From: Massilia sp. NR 4-1
GTDB lineage: Bacteria; Pseudomonadota; Gammaproteobacteria; Burkholderiales; Burkholderiaceae_D
Length of the DNA stretch: 64,000 nucleotides
Assembly: GCF_001191005.1 (NCBI RefSeq)
Contig: NZ_CP012201.1
Location: 1,054,001 to 1,118,000, forward strand
Direction: 5' to 3'
Shown piece by piece: positions 35,901-40,400 of the stretch. A program made the position numbers and the translations under genes. The notes below the pieces were generated by a model that had not been told where the DNA came from, made no database searches, and saw nothing but the letters and a program-made list of their open reading frames with translations. How positions within the stretch are numbered: position 1 is the stretch's first letter; each line of letters opens with the position of its first letter.

Positions 35901-38793
35901 TAGCAGCCACGTGCTGCAATGTGCCTCGCTGAGCTTTGATGCCAGCCTGTTTGAGATGCTGATGGCCCTGTGCCAGGGCGCTTGCCTGCATTTGCCGGCG
36001 CCGGGCGCGCTGATGGCCGGGTCCACGCTGGGCGACGCCTTGGCGCGGCTGGCGATCAGCCACCTGACGGTGACGCCGGCCGTGCTGCACGGCCTAGATC
36101 CGGCCGCCGCCCCGAGCACGCTGCGCACCCTGGTGGTGGCGGGTGAGGCGTGCAGCGCCGAATTGGTGGCGCGCTGGGCACCGGGGCGCCGCTTCGTCAA
36201 TGCCTATGGCCCGACGGAGGCGACCATCTGGAGCAGCTATCAGGTCTGCGCGGCGGACGGGGGCGCAGCGGCGCACGGGCAGCCGCCCATTGGCAAACCG
36301 ATCGCCAACGCGGCGCTGTATCTGCTGGACAGCCACGGCCAGCTGCTGCCGCAGGGCGTCACCGGTGAAATCCACATTGGCGGCGCCGGCGTGGCGCGCG
36401 GCTATCTGAACCAGCCGCAGCTCACGCGCGAACGCTTTATCGACGATCCCTTCGCCGCCGTCCCTGGCGCGCGCATGTACCGCTCCGGCGACCTTGGACG
36501 CTGGCTGCCGGACGGGCGGCTGGAATACCTGGGCCGCAGCGACCACCAGCTCAAGCTGCGTGGCTTCCGCATCGAACCGGGCGAGATCGAGGCCCGCCTC
36601 AGCATGCAGCCGGGCGTGCGCGGCGCCGTGGTGCTGGCGCGCCAGGACCGGTCCGGCGACAAGCGGCTGGTCGCGTATGTGCTTTGCCACGAGAAGGCCG
36701 ATGCCGCCAGCGCCGCGGCATTGCGCGAAGCACTGGCGCAAAGCCTGCCGGATTATATGGTGCCGGCTGCCATCGTCCCGCTGGACGCCTGGCCGCTGAC
36801 GCCGAACGGCAAGCTGGATCGGCGCGCCTTGCCCGCGCCGGAAGCGGCGGCCTATGCCCAGCGCAGCTATGCCGCGCCGCAGGATGGCGTCGAAGCGCTG
36901 CTGGCGCGTCTCTGGACGCAGCTTCTGGCGCAGGAACAGGTCGGCCGCGACGACGATTTCTTCGCCCTGGGCGGCCATTCGCTGCTGGCGATCCAGTTGG
37001 CCGAAGGCTTGCGCCGCGAAGGCTGGCAGATCGAACTGCGCGCCATCTTCGACGCGCCCATCCTGAAGGACTTGGCCCTGCTGGCAAGACGGACGGATGG
37101 CGCGGCGCAGTCGCCGCACCTGGTTCCGCTGCGCCTGGGCGGTGCGCGCCGCCCGCTGTTCTTCCTGCACGAACCGACCGGCGAAGTACTCTCGTACGAG
37201 CGCCTGTCGCGCTGCTTCGGCGACGACATCCCGATCTACGGCATCCAGGCCGGCGGGGTGGAGGTGGAGCGCACGCCGCGCCTCGAAGAGCTGGCGCGGC
37301 GCTATGTGGCCGTGCTGCGCACAGTGCAGCCGCACGGGCCCTACCGCCTGGCCGGCTGGTCCGGCGGCGGCCTGCTGGCCTACGAAATGGCGGCCCAGTT
37401 GCTGGGCGAAGATGAGGCGGTGGAATTCCTGGGCCTGATCGACAGCGGCCGTCCCGGCTACAAACCGGCCGAGGAAATGCCGGATGCGCAGCAGATGCGC
37501 TGGGTCTTCCTTGAGGTGTATGCGGCCTATCTCGACACTTCGGTCGATATGCTGGCGGTGCGCGCCTTGCAGCAGCAGGGCGATATCGCGGCGGCGCTGG
37601 CGCATTGCCAGCGCGCCGGCTGGCTGCCGGCCGGCTTCACGCTGGAAGAGCTGAGCTGGCGCGCCGAACGCTTTGCCCAGCTGGTGCGCAGCTGCGCGGC
37701 CTACCAGCCGCAGTCCCTGCCGATCCACGTCCATCTGTTCGCGGCGGACGCGCCGGGCGCCGACGCCAGCAGCGGCTGGGATGAACTGCTGGGCCGCAAT
37801 CTGCGCCTGGTGCCGGTGGGCGGCAGCCATAAGACCATCATGGAAGCGCCGCATATGCAGACCCTGGCCGATCGCATGCGCCATGCCTTGACCGAGGCGG
37901 AGGCGGGCGGCGCGGCGCTGGAAGCCGTGGCCGACAAGGCGGGCATCATGCTGCAGGGCGGCACCGGCATTGGCGCGCCGCTGTTCTGCATACCGGGTGC
38001 AGGCGCCAACGTCACCTGCTTCCTGCCCCTGCTGCATGCGCTGGGCGCGGAGCAGGCGGTGCTCGGCTTGCAGGCGCGCGGCCATGACGGCCGCACGGTG
38101 CCGCATGCCAGCGTGGAGGCGGCGGCAAGGGCCTATCTGCCGGAGCTGCGCGCCGCCGCGCCGCGCGGCCCGTATCGCCTGCTGGGCCATTCCTTCGGCG
38201 GCTGGATCGCGCTGGAGCTGGCGCGCCTGTTGAGCGAGGCGGGCCAGACGGTGGCGCCGGTGGTGCTGGTCGATTGCGAGCCGCCCGGTGCGGTGCGCTA
38301 TTCGGACCGGCTGGCGGCCCTGAACCTGCTGATCGACCTGCTGGAAATGGACCGCGGCCAGCCCCTGAACCTGGACCGCCGGCAGATCGCACTGCTGGAG
38401 GCGGATGCGCAGCTGGAGACGCTGCTGGCCAGCCTGTGCGCGGCCGGCGTCTTCCCGCCGCGCACGCCGCCGGCCAAGCTGCAAGGCCTGCTGCGGGTGT
38501 TCAGCGCCAATCTGAATACCAGCTATGCGCCTGCCAGTCCGTATGCAGGACCGCTTGTGCTGCTGAACGCCGATGCCGCCGTCACCCAGGCGGGCACGCG
38601 GCGGCCGGTGGCGACGGCGCAGCAAAAGCTGGAGCGCTGGCGCCAGTATGCGCCGGCGGCCACGATGCGCGAACTACAAGGCAGCAACCATATGAATATC
38701 CTGAAAGCGCCGCATGCCGCCGTCATCGCCGCGGCGCTGAAACAGGCCTGGGGCCAGCAGGATAGCCAGTTCTTCCAAACCTCTATCAAATGA
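17695..38793 (+). CDS. Nonribosomal peptide synthetase 2, six modules with tandem thioesterases
   Basis: 7032 residues. Order: LCL C5 (His180), A5, T5 (Ser1050); dual E/C6 (His1154, His1272), A6, T6 (Ser2131, GGDS type); atypical C7 (HHAILDG from His2333), A7, T7 (Ser3193); dual E/C8 (His3298, His3415), A8, T8 (Ser4275); LCL C9 (His4461), A9, T9 (Ser5341); dual E/C10 (His5446, His5564), A10, T10 (Ser6429); TE1 (Ser6556) and TE2 (Ser6833). Predicted substrates are Leu, Thr, Ser, X8, X9, X10. The N terminus (LSRTEKEALLQQMRQAK) is a short helix suited to docking with the tail of NRPS 1. The start lies 3 nt after the NRPS 1 stop with only a weak ribosome site, implying coupling. The stop overlaps a possible start of the hydroxylase. 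It completes a ten-module collinear line. Confidence 0.95.
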   Translation: MKKASLENLSRTEKEALLQQMRQAKSRSKDGLPVEIIPPRPKQAGSWPLSFAQQRLWFIAQMGEEASAAYHIPLGLRLEGRLNEEALAAALDRIVARHEALRTRFEVVDGNPLQYIDEAASFTLERHNLSGGNGEERRAGVEHWAREEARAPFDLAQGPLIRGRLLRLGAEEHVLLITVHHIVSDGWSLSVLTRELSELYRAYASGTSHAKDPLPALPVQYADFTLWQRRWLDGGVQKQQLAYWQRQLADAPELATLPSDRPRPAAQEYTGRSLGFELDAELSAQLKALARRHEATLYMTLLSAWGTLAARLAGQQEVVIGSPVANRIRLELEPLIGFFVNTVSLRIDAGGDPTVGEMLDRVRNLVLEAQSYQDIPFEQVVEAVNPRRSLSYSPIFQLMFALQNTPKGAVELGQLSMRELDFEHHSAKFDLALDMQEVDGHLIGRIGYATALFDQGTMERHIASFKALLQAMVKDETQAIGGIDLLDDAARRQVLVEWNATQRSYTEQFAHRQFEQRAAQTPDAVALETEGESWSYRRLNESANRLAHHLIGLGVKPDTRVALVLERGAALVLGMLATLKAGGAYVPLDPRYPSERLAFMLDDSRPRVVLTQSSLQELLPSSRALMTATVLELDDPAAAWQGKSSGNPAPAGLEASHLAYVIYTSGSTGRPKGVMVEHRNLANLAGWHCERFPLAPGERSSSTAGIAFDACTWEVWPPLCMGATLALAPAAAAGDPLLLLEWWERQELHCSFLVTALAEMALERWRHGKVRNSSLRTLLIGGDRQSRAPDADLPFEVVNNYGPTETAVVATSGRSLADDAVIHIGQPIANTAIYLLDRHGQPVPVGVAGELYIGGASVARGYLNQEELTRERFLPDPFAAAPGARMYKTGDLGRWLADGRIEFLGRNDHQVKIRGLRIELGEIEAQLLRQPGVRETAVLARAEQAGEQRLVAYVAGADLDAQALRDGLARELPEYMVPSAFVILDALPLTPNGKLDRQALPAPEGGSHGQRAYAPPQGATEEMLARIWGELLHLPQVGRNDHFFELGGHSLLAVQLVERLRQQGLLTDIRMLFAQPTLAALADAVNASARDGGEVAVPPNAIPAGCTAITPDMLPLLRLGVRDIARIAATVPGGEANIQDIYPVAPLQEGILFHHLLQGQGDPYLSSATLAFDSRERLDGFVNALQQVIDRHDVLRTAVLWEGLPEPVQVVWRRARFEVETPELGAGDKLAQLAELASPRHFRLDMRKAPLLHGFAAFDEGRQCWLLQWLLHHMVIDHTTLDVLFQEVALIQAGRVHELPVPVPFRNFVAQARREGRQQEHEAFFRRMLGDVDEPTAPFGLNDVKGDGSQIEELQRRLSPVLSQRLRRQARAAGVSAASLFHWAWARVLARATGRDDVVFGTVLFGRMQGGEGADRAMGLFINTLPLRVRCGAAGVQEEIRALHAQLLELVQHEHAPLSLAQRCSGMARGKPLFSALLNYRHSAAREEEQEVRWDDGIEVLSAQERTNYPFGLSVDDLGQDFLLTVQIAPPADARLICDEIRQDLEALADALEQGRELAVEAHGAAWEKPQRSFPQSLCIHELFERQVERRPDAVAVVYEGEQLSYGALNARANRLAHHLRALGVGPDDRVGICLQRGLHMVLAIVAVLKAGGGYVPMDPAYPAARLTHILQDSAPKVVLTHGAASDVLRDIAADVPRLDLAAADAPWLAQPDSNPSLQACGLRPEHLAYIIYTSGSTGVPKGVMVEHANVTRLFAATGDWFHFGTGDVWTLFHSCAFDFSVWELWGALLYGGRLVVVPQATARAPDEFYRLVCREGVTVLNQTPGAFRQFIASQAESGEAHALRYVIFGGEALQPAMLKPWYARNGESAQLVNMYGITETTVHVTYRALTPEDAERSGSPIGVPIPDLSIQVLDAQGRPVAVGVVGEMYVGGAGVARGYLNREELNAQRFIPDPSQPGSGARLYRSGDLGRRLADGSIEFAGRNDNQVKIRGFRIELGEIEARLLQLPEVRQAVVLAREEGPGEKRLVAWLVPRDAEAAPDGVALRRQLAQQLPDYMVPAHLVFLPQLPLTSHGKLDRDALPEPDEARNEEGYVAPRNAAEESLASIWAEVLGIDKVGVHDTFFALGGDSMRSIAIVSRARERGLALAIEHIFSHRTVAGVVAALGMNDAPSHVAAVASLELAEADSAALPEEVEDAYELSSLQLGMLFHNQMSDDGSVYHDVFSHHLRVEGWNAETFQRALDLVAARHPVLRTAFDLRGYSVPLQLVFSNARIVAAVSDISAQPAAQQEALIKAWLVQERSNSFELGQAPMFRVFVHTRAQEHIQLTLSFHHAILDGWSVASLVTELLQTYQELASGQEVQRAALASAFRDAVAVEKAALASPAAQSFWQEYLTDHSVGRLPPLDEGEEPAGRGVPLALPDGLAGELASLARRLHVPLRTLLLAAHVRVMALFTGESDVLTGMVTHFRPAEQDGDKVLGLYLNTLPFRQQLAAESWKELILATFKSELAIMPYRAYPYAAVMQQNGRRALFDTAFNFVNFHVYEGLNGMAAFEFLEGQAFEATNHALTFNAAQEGAELKLSLQRDPERVSAALAARMAHGYSLVLQAMARDADADSRSASLLGEAEREQLLRGWNRTQRDYRRDLCLHEIIEEQVRLRPQAVAVEDGERRLSYRELDEQANRLARQLRAMGVGPDQRVALCLERSVDMVIGLLAVLKAGGAYVPLDPGYPAERLAFMLGDSAPRVLLAQGPALEGLEVPAGLPVLYLDGAERPWLALSAQALPVAELGLTPSNLAYVIYTSGSTGQPKGVMNEHVGIVNRLLWMQEAYRLQPDEAVLQKTPFSFDVSVWEFFWPLMRGARLVMARPDGHKDPAYLAEVVARRGITTLHFVPSMLQAFLDSGEAARCAGLKRVLCSGEALPGALARRFLRELPGVQLHNLYGPTEAAVDVTAWHCAGPELPENIPLGRPVANTRIYVLDRHGQPVPVGVAGEIHIGGVQVARGYLNRPELTRERFVPDPFTDEEGARLYRTGDLGRWLADGTLEYLGRNDHQVKLRGQRIELGEIEAQLLRQSGVREAVVLAREDSPGDQRLVAYLVADAPDLAALRSELARVLPEYMVPAAFVLLDQLPLTPNGKLDRKALPAPEGAAYAQRPYEAPQGETEAALARIWAELLQQDRVGRHDHFFELGGHSLLAVQLMERMRRDGMYADIRTLFARPTLAEQATAVQEAARSGRHDVLAPPNRIPAACTLITPGMLPLVKLDAQQIALVAATVPGGMANIKDIYPLAPLQEGMLFHHLLQAKGDAYLLSATLAFDSQGRMDAFVKAFQQAASRHDALRTGLVWEGLPEPVQVVWREAVCEIEPLQLEGDIAAALREHADPRHFSLDLSRAPLMHGFSAYDANGRRWLLQLLLHHIVTDHTTLDVLFEEIALILAGREAELGEPVPFRNFVAQARLGVSEQEHEEFFRRMLGDVDETTAPFGFADMQGDGSNVDEARIQVEPELAARLRTQARRLGVSPGSLFHLAWAQVLSRTSGRADVVFGTALFGRMRGGSGADRALGLLMNTLPVRLKLDDSPVEQAVRATHAALAELLHHEHAPLSLAQRSSGMPPSVPLFSAGFNYRHSAAGQQKWEGMEVLHGEELSNFPLVLKTDDLGQDFLLTANSLRPIDPLRVCRYMHTALESLAQALEQKPDTPARALNILPPEERRQLIHGWNETAGEYDRDSCIHQLFERQAALAPQATALVVDGGVTLSYAELNESANRLAHHLIALGVKPETRVAIALPRGADLLIALLATLKAGGGYVPLDPAYPAERLAFMLDDSRPRVVLTQASLQDRLPASRALFTATVLELDDPAAPWLRRSTDNPGPQALGLKPSNLAYVIYTSGSTGTPKGVMMEHAALCNLAQAQIASFAAGADSRVLQYASFSFDGCIFEVVLALCHGGALVMSGSDLPLAGDSLLEITAKHGVSHAILPPAVLNALPETARMDSVRMLVMAGEASGQALVRRWAEGRILINGYGPTETAVCATVHHCDAAVDGDPPIGKPIANKRIYLLDEQGEPVPLGVAGEIHIAGAGIARGYLNRPELSQERFLPDPFAGPQATDARMYRSGDLGRRRADGSIEFAGRRDTQVKVRGFRIELGEIEAALLTAPGLRQAAVEARAEQTGQRRLVAYFSAEPDAECTPEALRAHLAASLPEYMVPAAYVRLDALPLTANGKLDRRALPAPEDAAFGVRIYEAPQGPVETAMAGVWSELLQVERVGRRDNFFELGGHSLLAVQMISRLQQRLGLELALSDLFAQPQLAGFASLARQTPADARQAIVAAARPSRLPASFAQQRLWFIAQLGEAASAAYHITGGMRLHGPLDEAALQAALDRIVQRHEVLRTRLVLEDGETVQLIDAEACFALSRHDLAEAGQEQALAEWRQVEAATPLDLERGPLIRARLLRCAAQEHVLLLTLHHVVSDGWSMGVLAREFSALYQAYAVDGVAAHSDPLEPLPVQYADYALWQRGWLSGAVGQQQLDYWKRQLAGAPALIGLATDHPRPAQQDYVGQSLSFELDATLTTSLKALARKHGVTLYMTVLAGWAALAARLAGQDEVVIGSPLANRGRAELEPLIGLFVNTVALRLDLEGAPTAGQLLAQVKQRVLEAQNNQDVPFEQVVEALNPERTMGYSAVFQLMLAWQNMPQPALRLGDLALEELPEREDRSTPFDLSLTLAETADRIVGTMEYAAALYERTTVERHLEQLRRVLAGMARDDGQAVDRIALLDDAGVAALHAAWRHNRAAYPDQVCAHQLFELQAARTPHATALEHEGRRLSYGMLNERANKLAHHLRALGLQPDQRVAIRIGRSIEMVAALLAVLKAGGAYVPLDPAYPQERAAYMLEDSAPLALLTLSSLRGGLQTPPSMPVLEIDRPLAGWQDLPAQNPEPAAIGLHNRHLAYVIYTSGSTGRPKGVLIEHRGLCNQIAALQSLYGLNAADRVLQFAAPGFDMSVEEIFGALLSGATLVLATPEWISDAQRWSELAAAHALTVANLPTLFWQQLAQAPQAVLPPALRQISIGGEGVGAAALASWWQRPGHRPALFNAYGPTEATVNASILLCAPDSHPRSIGRPLPNTPIYLLDRYGQPVPPGVAGELHIGGPGVARAYLNQPQLSGERFLPDPFADETDARIYRSGDLARWLPDGTLEYLGRNDHQVKLRGFRIELGEIEAQLARLPGVGQAVVLAREDRPGDRRLVAYLVAAPHASALDTAALRQALARTLPEYMLPSAFVLLDALPQTPNGKLDRHALPVPDSEAWPARAYSAPQGELEQTLARIWAGLLRVEQVGRDDNFFELGGHSLLGLQLMEALRRHQLPLDIRTLFLHPTLSALAGALQDPASAGPRALAVPPNGIPDGATAITPDMLPLVRLDARQIAAIAATVPGGAANIQDIYPLAPLQEGILFHHLLQPEGDPYLSSVMLAFDERARLDSFVHALRRVALRHDVLRSAILWEGLPEPVQVVWRDAPFPLQELELPPGDTAAALRAHTDPARYRLDLGQAPLLRGFTAFDAASGRWLLLLLEHHLITDHATLDLLFEEMALVQAGREQELAPAVPYRDFVAQARLGANVAAHEAFFRDMLGDVDEATAPFGLADVRGDGSSVQVAERLLPAQLSQRIRSQARVHGVSAAALFHWAWAQVLAQATGRGDVVFGTVLLGRMQAGENAGRTMGLFINTLPLRVRLDQGSVQDGVRATHQLLAQLMQHEHAPLALAQRCSGLPSSVSLFSALLNYRHSAPPVDASVARVWEDGIEVLAAQERSNYPFNLSVDDRGQDFALSAQIAEAAGAERICGYMQRALEHLVQALEQTPQQPAWQGAILDAAEQRQLLELGRGAQREYPQQLCIHQLFEQQAQRRPWRTALEQDGHRLAYGDLNAQANRLARHLLAHGLRPDGRVAICMERSLDMVVAILAVLKAGGAYVPLDPAYPQERLDYMLRDSAPVALLTQAMLYVGLETPASLPVLELDGEARPWESEAATDLTPAELGLDSGKLAYVIYTSGSTGRPKGVMVEHRGLLNLAAEQAAVLQVDDSSHVLQCASLSFDASLFEMLMALCQGACLHLPAPGALMAGSTLGDALARLAISHLTVTPAVLHGLDPAAAPSTLRTLVVAGEACSAELVARWAPGRRFVNAYGPTEATIWSSYQVCAADGGAAAHGQPPIGKPIANAALYLLDSHGQLLPQGVTGEIHIGGAGVARGYLNQPQLTRERFIDDPFAAVPGARMYRSGDLGRWLPDGRLEYLGRSDHQLKLRGFRIEPGEIEARLSMQPGVRGAVVLARQDRSGDKRLVAYVLCHEKADAASAAALREALAQSLPDYMVPAAIVPLDAWPLTPNGKLDRRALPAPEAAAYAQRSYAAPQDGVEALLARLWTQLLAQEQVGRDDDFFALGGHSLLAIQLAEGLRREGWQIELRAIFDAPILKDLALLARRTDGAAQSPHLVPLRLGGARRPLFFLHEPTGEVLSYERLSRCFGDDIPIYGIQAGGVEVERTPRLEELARRYVAVLRTVQPHGPYRLAGWSGGGLLAYEMAAQLLGEDEAVEFLGLIDSGRPGYKPAEEMPDAQQMRWVFLEVYAAYLDTSVDMLAVRALQQQGDIAAALAHCQRAGWLPAGFTLEELSWRAERFAQLVRSCAAYQPQSLPIHVHLFAADAPGADASSGWDELLGRNLRLVPVGGSHKTIMEAPHMQTLADRMRHALTEAEAGGAALEAVADKAGIMLQGGTGIGAPLFCIPGAGANVTCFLPLLHALGAEQAVLGLQARGHDGRTVPHASVEAAARAYLPELRAAAPRGPYRLLGHSFGGWIALELARLLSEAGQTVAPVVLVDCEPPGAVRYSDRLAALNLLIDLLEMDRGQPLNLDRRQIALLEADAQLETLLASLCAAGVFPPRTPPAKLQGLLRVFSANLNTSYAPASPYAGPLVLLNADAAVTQAGTRRPVATAQQKLERWRQYAPAATMRELQGSNHMNILKAPHAAVIAAALKQAWGQQDSQFFQTSIK
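19183..21038 (+). repeat. Long direct repeat R1, copy 2 (A5-T5)
   Basis: Second copy of the A-T block of module 2, here in module 5 of the second synthetase. Same reading frame, same length and the same Leu pocket. One visible difference cluster is around 10765-10790 versus 20548-20573 (VVGADL versus VAGADL). Confidence 0.92.
20991..24230 (+). other. NRPS module 6: dual E/C, A6 (Thr), T6 of GGDS type
   Basis: Dual signatures are HHLLQGQGD (from 21154) and HHMVIDH (from 21508), so Leu5 becomes D. The A6 pocket reads D-F-W-N-I-G-M-V-H (Thr). The carrier motif is ALGGDSMRS (Ser codon 24085), the only GGDS in the ten modules; elsewhere it is GGHS. GGDS carriers usually precede domains that modify the bound residue. 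Here the next domain is the unusual C7. Confidence 0.85.
24231..27400 (+). other. NRPS module 7: atypical C (possible dehydrating type), A7 (Ser), T7
   Basis: C7 opens with EDAYELSSLQLGMLFHNQM and has HHAILDG (from 24691). It shares neither the LSFAQQRLWF opening of the LCL domains nor the dual E/C opening. Its opening resembles the 'modified amino acid' C-domain class that follows Ser or Thr modules and is linked to dehydroalanine/dehydrobutyrine formation. With Thr on the GGDS carrier upstream, dehydrobutyrine at position 6 is the simplest prediction. A7 is the Ser-code copy of A4. T7 Ser is at codon 27271. Confidence 0.75.
25589..27273 (+). repeat. Long direct repeat R2, copy 2 (A7-T7)
   Basis: Second copy of the Ser-activating A-T block, in module 7. 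The upstream C domain (module 7) and the sequence downstream of T7 are unrelated to those around copy 1, so only the A-T unit was copied or converted. Confidence 0.92.
27401..30660 (+). other. NRPS module 8: dual E/C, A8 (unassigned, hydrophobic pocket), T8
   Basis: Dual signatures are HHLLQAKGD (from 27586) and HHIVTDH (from 27937), so Ser7 becomes D. The A8 pocket reads D-G-F-I-V-A-G-V-C, which I cannot match to a residue from memory; it looks apolar. The first half of A8 is strikingly like A2/A5 (LNESANRLAHHLI, MLDDSRPRVVLTQ, TATVLELDDPAA), while the specificity core is different. T8 Ser is at codon 30517. Confidence 0.75.
30661..33850 (+). other. NRPS module 9: LCL C, A9 (cationic residue?), T9
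   Basis: C9 has SFAQQRLWF and HHVVSDG (from 31075), so residue 8 stays L. The A9 pocket reads D-M-E-N-S-G-A-V-N, with Glu at the third position (FDMSVEEIF). An acid there is typical of pockets for ornithine-, lysine- or hydroxyornithine-like side chains, and D-M-E-N also begins the hydroxyornithine code of pyoverdine synthetases. No ornithine hydroxylase is in the window. T9 Ser is at codon 33715. Confidence 0.7.
33851..37100 (+). other. NRPS module 10: dual E/C, A10 (aromatic?), T10
   Basis: Dual signatures are HHLLQPEGD (from 34030) and HHLITDH (from 34384), so residue 9 becomes D. The A10 pocket reads D-A-F-T-V-A-A-I-W, resembling codes for aromatic residues (Phe, Tyr, Trp) without an exact match. 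T10 Ser is in LGGHSLL (codon 36979). This is the C-terminal residue that the thioesterases release. Confidence 0.72.
37101..38793 (+). other. Tandem thioesterase domains TE1-TE2
   Basis: Two alpha/beta-hydrolase TE domains end NRPS 2. TE1 has the nucleophile elbow GWSGG (Ser codon 37360) and a likely His in GGSHKTIM. TE2 has GHSFGG (Ser codon 38191) and a likely His in GSNHMNI. Both look catalytically complete. Tandem TEs are a hallmark of many proteobacterial cyclic (lipo)depsipeptide synthetases, where one TE cyclises and the other assists or edits. Confidence 0.9.
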
Positions 38794-38807
38794 AAAGTGA
38801 GACAGCC

Positions 38808-40400
38808 ATGAAAACACTTAAAGCCATTGCGCCCAACGTTCGCAGCATCCCACTGGTCAATTCCTGGTTTGCCCACCCCTATCTGGTGTCGCCGTTGACT
38901 TTCGGCCTGTACACCAAGCATGCCCACCTGCCCATGCTCGATTCCTTCGTCGAGGATCCGGCCCAGCATCTGGAGTCGGCCCGCGTTCCCGAACTGCTGG
39001 GCGGCCCCTTCATCAACTATGACGGCGATCCGGCCGATATGGCGCGCTTCCGCGACAGCACGCGCGAACGCTGCGCCCAGCACCTGCGCAGCGCCGACGC
39101 CATCGCCGGCATGTACCAGATGCTGATGACCCAGGCCAAAGGCGCCGGCGTGCCGGGCTTGTACGCCCAGATCGACCAGCAGATCCGCCACGGCATCGAC
39201 CTGTCCTACGATCTGTGCAAGCAGCCGGTGGCGCGCTTCATCGAACCGGTGTTCTATGACAGTCCGCTGTACGACACCTCGCTGCAAACCTGTGTGCTGG
39301 AGAAAGCCAGCTATGAACCGCGCACCTTTGTTTTGAGCACGCCGCAGATCCGCCACAAGGGCGATACGGTGGAATTGCGCCTGCCGTTCGGCGACCCGCT
39401 GTGGAACGAGCTGTATAGCGGCACGGAGGATGCGGGCGGCCTGCTGGAAAGGCTGCGCGGCCATCTGGCCGATCCGCGCCGCGAACTGCCGCTGCTGGAA
39501 GGCATGCTGGCTGAGCGCGCCGCCCAGGCCGGACGCAATGCCATTCCGGCCGATTCGGTACGTATCCGCTACCTGGGCCACGCCTGCGTGCTGATGGAAA
39601 GCGCCGGCGTCAGCATCCTGATCGACCCCTTGATCAGCTATCCAGGCGAATCGGCCATCGACCACTACACTTTCGACGATCTGCCGCCGCGCCTGGACTA
39701 TGTGCTGATCACCCACCCCCATCAGGACCATATCGTGTTCGAAACCTTGCTGCGCCTGCGCAGCAAGGTCGATTGCGTGGTGGTGGGCCGTGCCGGCGGC
39801 GGCAATCTGCAGGACATCTCGCTCAAGCTCATGCTGCACAAGACGGGCTTCGAACGGGTGGTCGAACTGGGCGAATACGAGACCCTGGAATTCGCGGGCG
39901 GCCGCATCGTCGGCGCGCCGTTTTACGGTGAGCATGCCGATCTGGATATCCGCACCAAGCTGGCTTTCGGCGTGCAGATGCATAGCGCCAACTGCCTGTT
40001 CTTCGCCGACTCCAATCCGCCCGCGCCCGAATTCTACGAGCCGCTGCGCAAGTTGATGCCGCGCGTCGACTGCCTCTTCCTCGGCATGGAATGCGTGGGC
40101 GCGCCGGCCACCTGGCTGTATGGACCGATGCTGCAGAAAATGCTGACGCGCGGCGAAGACCAGTCGCGCCGCCTGGATGGCTGCGACTCGGCCAAGGCCC
40201 TGAACATGCACCGCTTCTTCAATCCCGAGCGCCTGTTCGTCTACGCCATGGGCGCGGAGCCATGGTTGACCCATATCACCAGCATCATGTATTCCGAGGA
40301 ATCGACCCAGTTCAAGGAGGCGCGCATCGTCGAGAAGCAGCTGCGCAGCGAGGGCCGCCAGGCCGACGTCCTGTTCGGCAAGATGGAGCTGATTCTGTGA
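38808..40400 (+). CDS. CmlA-type diiron beta-hydroxylase acting on carrier-bound amino acids
   Basis: 530 residues from ATG 38808. A start at 38790 would overlap the NRPS 2 stop and has no ribosome site; neither is certain. The C-terminal half is a metallo-beta-lactamase fold with THPHQDH. Counting from 38808, the likely iron ligands are His303, His305, Asp307, His308, Glu375 (EHADLD) and Asp401 (FFADSN). From memory the CmlA ligands are His305, His307, Asp309, His310, Glu377 and Asp403, the same set at a constant shift of two. CmlA uses O2 to beta-hydroxylate an aminoacyl group on an NRPS carrier domain. Here it probably makes beta-hydroxy-Leu and/or a beta-hydroxylated aromatic residue. It is coupled to the exporter by a GTGA overlap. 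It is not a beta-lactamase. Confidence 0.88.
   Translation: MKTLKAIAPNVRSIPLVNSWFAHPYLVSPLTFGLYTKHAHLPMLDSFVEDPAQHLESARVPELLGGPFINYDGDPADMARFRDSTRERCAQHLRSADAIAGMYQMLMTQAKGAGVPGLYAQIDQQIRHGIDLSYDLCKQPVARFIEPVFYDSPLYDTSLQTCVLEKASYEPRTFVLSTPQIRHKGDTVELRLPFGDPLWNELYSGTEDAGGLLERLRGHLADPRRELPLLEGMLAERAAQAGRNAIPADSVRIRYLGHACVLMESAGVSILIDPLISYPGESAIDHYTFDDLPPRLDYVLITHPHQDHIVFETLLRLRSKVDCVVVGRAGGGNLQDISLKLMLHKTGFERVVELGEYETLEFAGGRIVGAPFYGEHADLDIRTKLAFGVQMHSANCLFFADSNPPAPEFYEPLRKLMPRVDCLFLGMECVGAPATWLYGPMLQKMLTRGEDQSRRLDGCDSAKALNMHRFFNPERLFVYAMGAEPWLTHITSIMYSEESTQFKEARIVEKQLRSEGRQADVLFGKMELIL

Noticed and set aside
39700..39740. HxHxDH motif suggesting a metallo-beta-lactamase resistance gene.
   Set aside because: Length, operon position and the full set of CmlA-type iron ligands fit a carrier-dependent beta-hydroxylase.
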